A stretch of DNA of 8,198 nt from Methanosarcinales archaeon. GTDB lineage: Archaea > Halobacteriota > Methanosarcinia > Methanosarcinales > Methanogasteraceae. The stretch lies in the NCBI GenBank assembly GCA_030666765.1, contig DAOUXE010000038.1:1-8198 (forward strand). Direction: 5' to 3'. The position numbers were made by a program, and so were the translations under genes. This document shows positions 5,724 to 8,198 of this stretch, one piece after another. Position 1 is the first letter of the stretch. Each line of letters begins with the position of its first letter. The notes under the pieces are model-generated. The model was given only the letters and a program-made list of their open reading frames with translations. It ran no database searches and had not been told where the DNA came from.

Positions 5724-6795
5724 CACGCATCACCTCCCGGATCGCGAGCAGATTTAGTTTCGACTGCGGTCGTACCTTCCCATTTTTCGGGTCAAGAAAC
5801 AGGATGTTTTTATTGATCATGAACTGCTTTTCAGGTCGGTGCCCCTCAAAATTCACAATGTCCCGGTCTACGAAATCCTTTAGTATTCCAACAACGTGTT
5901 CTCGCTCCACAGCATATTTTTCATTCTCTAACATCACTTGCGGCTTTACGTAACCAAGCAAATCAAGCAAATCCCTTAGCTGACTCACCCTTATGTTAAG
6001 AGCATCCTCACACTTTTCTTTCACATTCCTGCCTCCAAACTTCCGGTTTATCAACTCAACCAGACATACGGGCTTTCCGCCGCAGTATTCCCATGCCAGA
6101 CTCTTCTCACCATCGGTAAAACCATTCTTCTCCAAAAACGCGGTTGTCGTCTCACGATCAAAATCATCCACCAGCAGATACCTGCACCTGCCTTCCAGCA
6201 TCGCCTCGCTGTAAACTCGCTCGATGAAGAGTGAATCGGATGAGATCACGAAGACATGCGCCAGATGCAACTCCTTTGTCAGTCGGATAAAAAAGTTGAA
6301 CAATTTGTAAATCAGAAATCCATCGATCTTCAAATCCCCTATCACCTGCAACTCGTCAATCACAAGCACAGGATTCTGATCGTTTTTGTAAAAAGCTCGA
6401 AGGACTGTTTCTATATAAACAAAAGCGTCTTCTACCTCTTTTTCCTTGAATAACTTTAGAAACAGGTCTTTTGGTATTGGAATTCCGGAGTAGCTCTCTG
6501 GCAGAACATTCACCACAGGTTTGAGAAACTCCTTTATCCGCTCATATCTTGCCTCGTGCTCTACGTCAAAGAGAACTCTTATGAATTCATCGTAATTGCT
6601 GATGAGCCTTCCTCTCAGGTTTATATAGAACACTTTCTGGCTTTTGGGCAGGTTTTTTATCAAATTAGTGATAAGTTCCGTCTTTCCGCTGTTGATCGGT
6701 CCATAGACAAACGTGATCAAGGATGGCTCGGAATCCAGGATATCCATGATCTCTTTCGTCTCTTGTTCCCTATTATGAAATTCGATTCGCCTCAT
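5692..6795 (-). CDS. Archaeal P-loop ATPase, copy B
   Basis: A 367-residue paralog of ATPase A in the same archaeal P-loop ATPase family. Walker A is GPINSGKT (32-39). Walker B is PVLVIDEL (142-149) with D147/E148, followed by ISSDSLF (184-190), CRYLLVDDFDRETT (204-217) and CGGKPVCLVEL (238-248). The C-terminal winged-helix-like part includes KNILFLDPKNGKVRPQSKLN. ATG at 6795 has a strong AGGAGGGT Shine-Dalgarno (6800-6807). After REVMRDA, where copy A stops, it reads on for QNWDGSAG, because the homologous TAG is replaced by CAG. These extra residues are an out-of-frame reading of the small-ORF 1 sequence. All ATPase motifs are intact, so it is probably active. It is likely the first complete gene of the island transcript. 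The biological role is unknown. Confidence 0.9.
   Translation of the reverse strand: MRRIEFHNREQETKEIMDILDSEPSLITFVYGPINSGKTELITNLIKNLPKSQKVFYINLRGRLISNYDEFIRVLFDVEHEARYERIKEFLKPVVNVLPESYSGIPIPKDLFLKLFKEKEVEDAFVYIETVLRAFYKNDQNPVLVIDELQVIGDLKIDGFLIYKLFNFFIRLTKELHLAHVFVISSDSLFIERVYSEAMLEGRCRYLLVDDFDRETTTAFLEKNGFTDGEKSLAWEYCGGKPVCLVELINRKFGGRNVKEKCEDALNIRVSQLRDLLDLLGYVKPQVMLENEKYAVEREHVVGILKDFVDRDIVNFEGHRPEKQFMINKNILFLDPKNGKVRPQSKLNLLAIREVMRDAQNWDGSAG
5730..5737 (-). promoter_or_regulatory. Shine-Dalgarno embedded in ATPase B 3' end
   Basis: GGAGGTGA sits in the REVMRDA codons of ATPase B, six bases before the ATG of small ORF 1B. It has the same position as in copy A and lies within a 25-bp stretch identical between the copies. 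Confidence 0.6.
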
Positions 6796-6799
6796 TGTT

Positions 6800-6807
6800 A
6801 CCCTCCT
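6800..6807 (-). promoter_or_regulatory. Shine-Dalgarno of ATPase B
   Basis: AGGAGGGT lies four bases before the ATG at 6795. A TATA-like TTTATGATAATA is at 6821-6832 on the minus strand. At the usual archaeal spacing it would start transcription at about 6802, inside this ribosome site. Either it is not the promoter, or transcription begins further upstream. Confidence 0.55.
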
Positions 6808-6847
6808 AATCGATTCTCCATATTATCATAAATGGCTTCCCTACAAC

Positions 6848-7025
6848 CTACCTGCGCCCCAGCTTGTGCCGTGACTCACCCCTTATTCTCATTCCCTGAG
6901 CTATCATGCAAAACGCTCCCAGCCCCTCGCCCGCCACCGTACCCGCGCACGCAAGCACGCCCGCGCCAAAGATCACCGTTCGCAAAACGATTGCGTGTTT
7001 TGAGCAGGTGGGAATATCTTGTCAT
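6848..7025 (-). pseudogene. Degenerate small-ORF remnant upstream of ATPase B
   Basis: ATGACAAGAT at 7025 resembles ATGACCCGAT at the start of peptides 2A/2B and has GGAG upstream, but its frame (to 6876, 49 residues) soon turns arginine- and glycine-rich. The neighbouring frame, open to TAG at 6848-6850, encodes a hydrophobic stretch AIVLRTVIFGAGVLACAG like the membrane segments of the other small ORFs. One frameshift near 6995-7010 would join MTR to that stretch. The simplest reading is a frameshifted third member of the peptide family, left from an earlier cassette. Alternatively a TTG (6985) or GTG (6976) start gives a free-standing small membrane peptide of 42-45 residues. Support is weak because only the first bases and the hydrophobic character match. 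Confidence 0.3.
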
Positions 7026-7132
7026 ACTAACAACTCCGCTATTGCATTCCACACATGCTATATGTCCATAAGTACCTTTTGCATCACAGGACTGTCATGC
7101 CTTATGGCGTTTCGGACAAAATCGGCGCTCAT

Positions 7133-7194
7133 GTGTTAATCTGTGGATTATATGGCTTTTAGACACAGATTAACACTGGTGAACACTGATTGAG
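7133..7194. repeat. Palindromic repeat, right boundary of the ATPase island
   Basis: GTGTTAATCTGTG (7133-7145) pairs perfectly with CACAGATTAACAC (7164-7176) across an 18-nt loop. The right arm continues seven bases and then CACTGATT (7184-7191). The same core and CACTGATT tail, inverted, occur in the left boundary element (4241-4273). The tails of both elements point away from the island. It lies 40 bp past the argH stop and could also act as a hairpin at the argH mRNA end. Confidence 0.75.
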
Positions 7195-7234
7195 GGTTCT
7201 ACGTACATTTTTCAGAAAGACCGGGTAGGGGTTT

Positions 7235-8198
7235 TCATACTTTTTGAAGTGTATGCCGAAGCATCTCCATCGCTTCTTCCACCCGCCCACACCGCAAATC
7301 GAGCAGAGCAGCATCCTCCTGCAACTTTTCCTCAAAGACCCGAGCCACCCGCAGCATATCATCAGGAGCAGGACCGCCACTTTTGCGGGTACGGATGCTC
7401 GCCACCGGATCGAGCGCATCCGAGATCACCTGTTCATCGAGACCGAGATCGCTCATGCGCTTGCCTGTTAGCGATAGCCCGATCTCATCGATCGCAACGA
7501 GTGATGGTTGACTACCCGCCCGTGCAAGCGTCCCGACGATCTGGTGCGCCGTCCGAAACGAGATCCCGCACGACCTGACAAGTGTGTCCGCAAGTTCGGT
7601 TGCCATGGCAAATCCCGCTGTTGCCTGTCTCAGAAGATTTTCCCGGTACACCTCCATCGTATCGATCATCCCGGCGGTCATGCGGATGCTTGCAAGCGTA
7701 TCGGAGACCGCGCTCCAGAGATGAGGGGTCGCCTCCTGCAGATCCCGGTTGTAACTCTGTGGAAGCGCTTTTGTGATTGTGAGGATGCCAACAGCGGCGG
7801 CGATCACACTGCCTGCCTTCCCGCGCACCAATTCGGCAACGTCGGGATTCTTCTTCTGCGGCATGATCGAGGAAGTGGAAGCATATCGGTCATCGATCGT
7901 GACGAAATCAAACTCGGATGTGGACCAGAGGATCAGTTCCGATGCGATGCGGCTCAGATTGGTCATGAGAAGCGCAGACGCGGAAACAGACTCGATTGAA
8001 AAATCGCGTGCGCTCACAGCATCCATCGAGTTCTCAATGACACCATCAAAGCCGAGCAGCTCTGAAGTCCGCGCCCGGTTTATAGGAAATCCGGTCCCTG
8101 CGAATGCAGCCGCGCCAAGTGGGCTTCTGTTTGTGCGCGTGTACGCGCCGCTCAGCCGGTCAAAATCCCGCTCAAGCGCGCCTGCGTGAGCGAGCAGG
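7235..8198 (-). CDS. argH: Argininosuccinate lyase, N-terminus cut by window edge
   Basis: The enzyme splits argininosuccinate into arginine and fumarate, the last step of arginine biosynthesis, as a cytosolic homotetramer of the fumarase/aspartase superfamily. Some 320 C-terminal residues are visible, open from the right edge in frame to TGA at 7235; full-length ArgH is about 460-490, so roughly 150 residues are missing. Landmarks are SPLGAAAFAGTGFPINR, a conserved block near the edge, SARDFSIE, the catalytic-loop signature TSSIMPQKKNPDVAELVRGK (about 7816-7875), LPQSYNRDLQE, and DPVASIRTRKSGG near the end. An internal ATG at 8026 should not be taken as the start, because clear ArgH sequence precedes it. 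One oddity is that the signature usually reads GSSxMPxKxN, and here the glycine codon is ACT (threonine). Composition is GC-richer than the adjacent ATPases. Confidence 0.96.
   Translation of the reverse strand, partial: LLAHAGALERDFDRLSGAYTRTNRSPLGAAAFAGTGFPINRARTSELLGFDGVIENSMDAVSARDFSIESVSASALLMTNLSRIASELILWSTSEFDFVTIDDRYASTSSIMPQKKNPDVAELVRGKAGSVIAAAVGILTITKALPQSYNRDLQEATPHLWSAVSDTLASIRMTAGMIDTMEVYRENLLRQATAGFAMATELADTLVRSCGISFRTAHQIVGTLARAGSQPSLVAIDEIGLSLTGKRMSDLGLDEQVISDALDPVASIRTRKSGGPAPDDMLRVARVFEEKLQEDAALLDLRCGRVEEAMEMLRHTLQKV

Larger units (their letters stand above)
6796..7132. other. Leader region between argH-side palindrome and ATPase B
   Basis: This gap of about 340 bp holds the degenerate small-ORF remnant, a short frame at 7058-7132 without a ribosome site, and presumably the island promoter. 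Part of it (about 6900-6980) is GC-rich like the small-ORF tails, in contrast to the AT-rich ATPase bodies. No RNA gene is evident. Confidence 0.5.

Noticed and set aside
7058..7132. 24-residue minus-strand frame beginning MSADFVRNAIRH
   Set aside because: It begins immediately at the palindrome edge, has no Shine-Dalgarno, and is too short to support without conservation data; it could be a gene fragment.
7508..7999. 163-residue plus-strand frame opposite argH
   Set aside because: It is antisense to clear ArgH motifs and carries no motif of its own.

Overview
The window comes from an archaeon, most likely a euryarchaeote of the methanogen or ANME-related Methanomicrobia. The evidence is a CDP-archaeol synthase (archaeal membrane lipid synthesis), an archaeal-type phosphoglycerate kinase, a short Pcc1-like KEOPS subunit, archaeal-family P-loop ATPases and Shine-Dalgarno sites matching the archaeal GGAGGTGA pattern. 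Placement below that level is inference.

Layout. Positions 1-1485 (minus) hold the N-terminal part of an indolepyruvate:ferredoxin oxidoreductase alpha-type subunit (iorA), which runs off the left edge. A 500-bp spacer (1486-1986) follows, with no convincing gene but two kinds of dispersed-looking repeat. Then comes pgk (1987-3210, minus), and divergently from a 61-bp shared promoter gap carS (3272-3814, plus) with an overlapping pcc1-like gene (3808-4047, plus). The right edge (7235-8198, minus) is the C-terminal two thirds of argininosuccinate lyase (argH).

Between pcc1 and argH lies an accessory island (about 4231-7194, minus strand genes). It holds two diverged tandem copies of an archaeal P-loop ATPase (4493-5566 and 5692-6795). 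Each is followed by two very small ORFs that begin inside or just after the ATPase stop region and carry their own well-placed Shine-Dalgarno sequences. The better preserved pair (after ATPase A) encodes hydrophobic peptides of 32 and 36 residues; the other pair is shortened. A third, degenerate small-ORF remnant precedes ATPase B. The island is bracketed by two copies of a palindromic repeat (core CACAGATTAACAC) in opposite orientation.

The housekeeping genes serve unrelated pathways: 2-oxoacid oxidation, triose phosphate metabolism, ether lipids, tRNA t6A and arginine. The island looks like a later insertion and local duplication between pcc1 and argH. Its repeat boundaries, AT-richer ATPase bodies with GC-rich small-ORF tails, and the unusual conservation of those tails are the most noteworthy content. 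Its function cannot be assigned from sequence.
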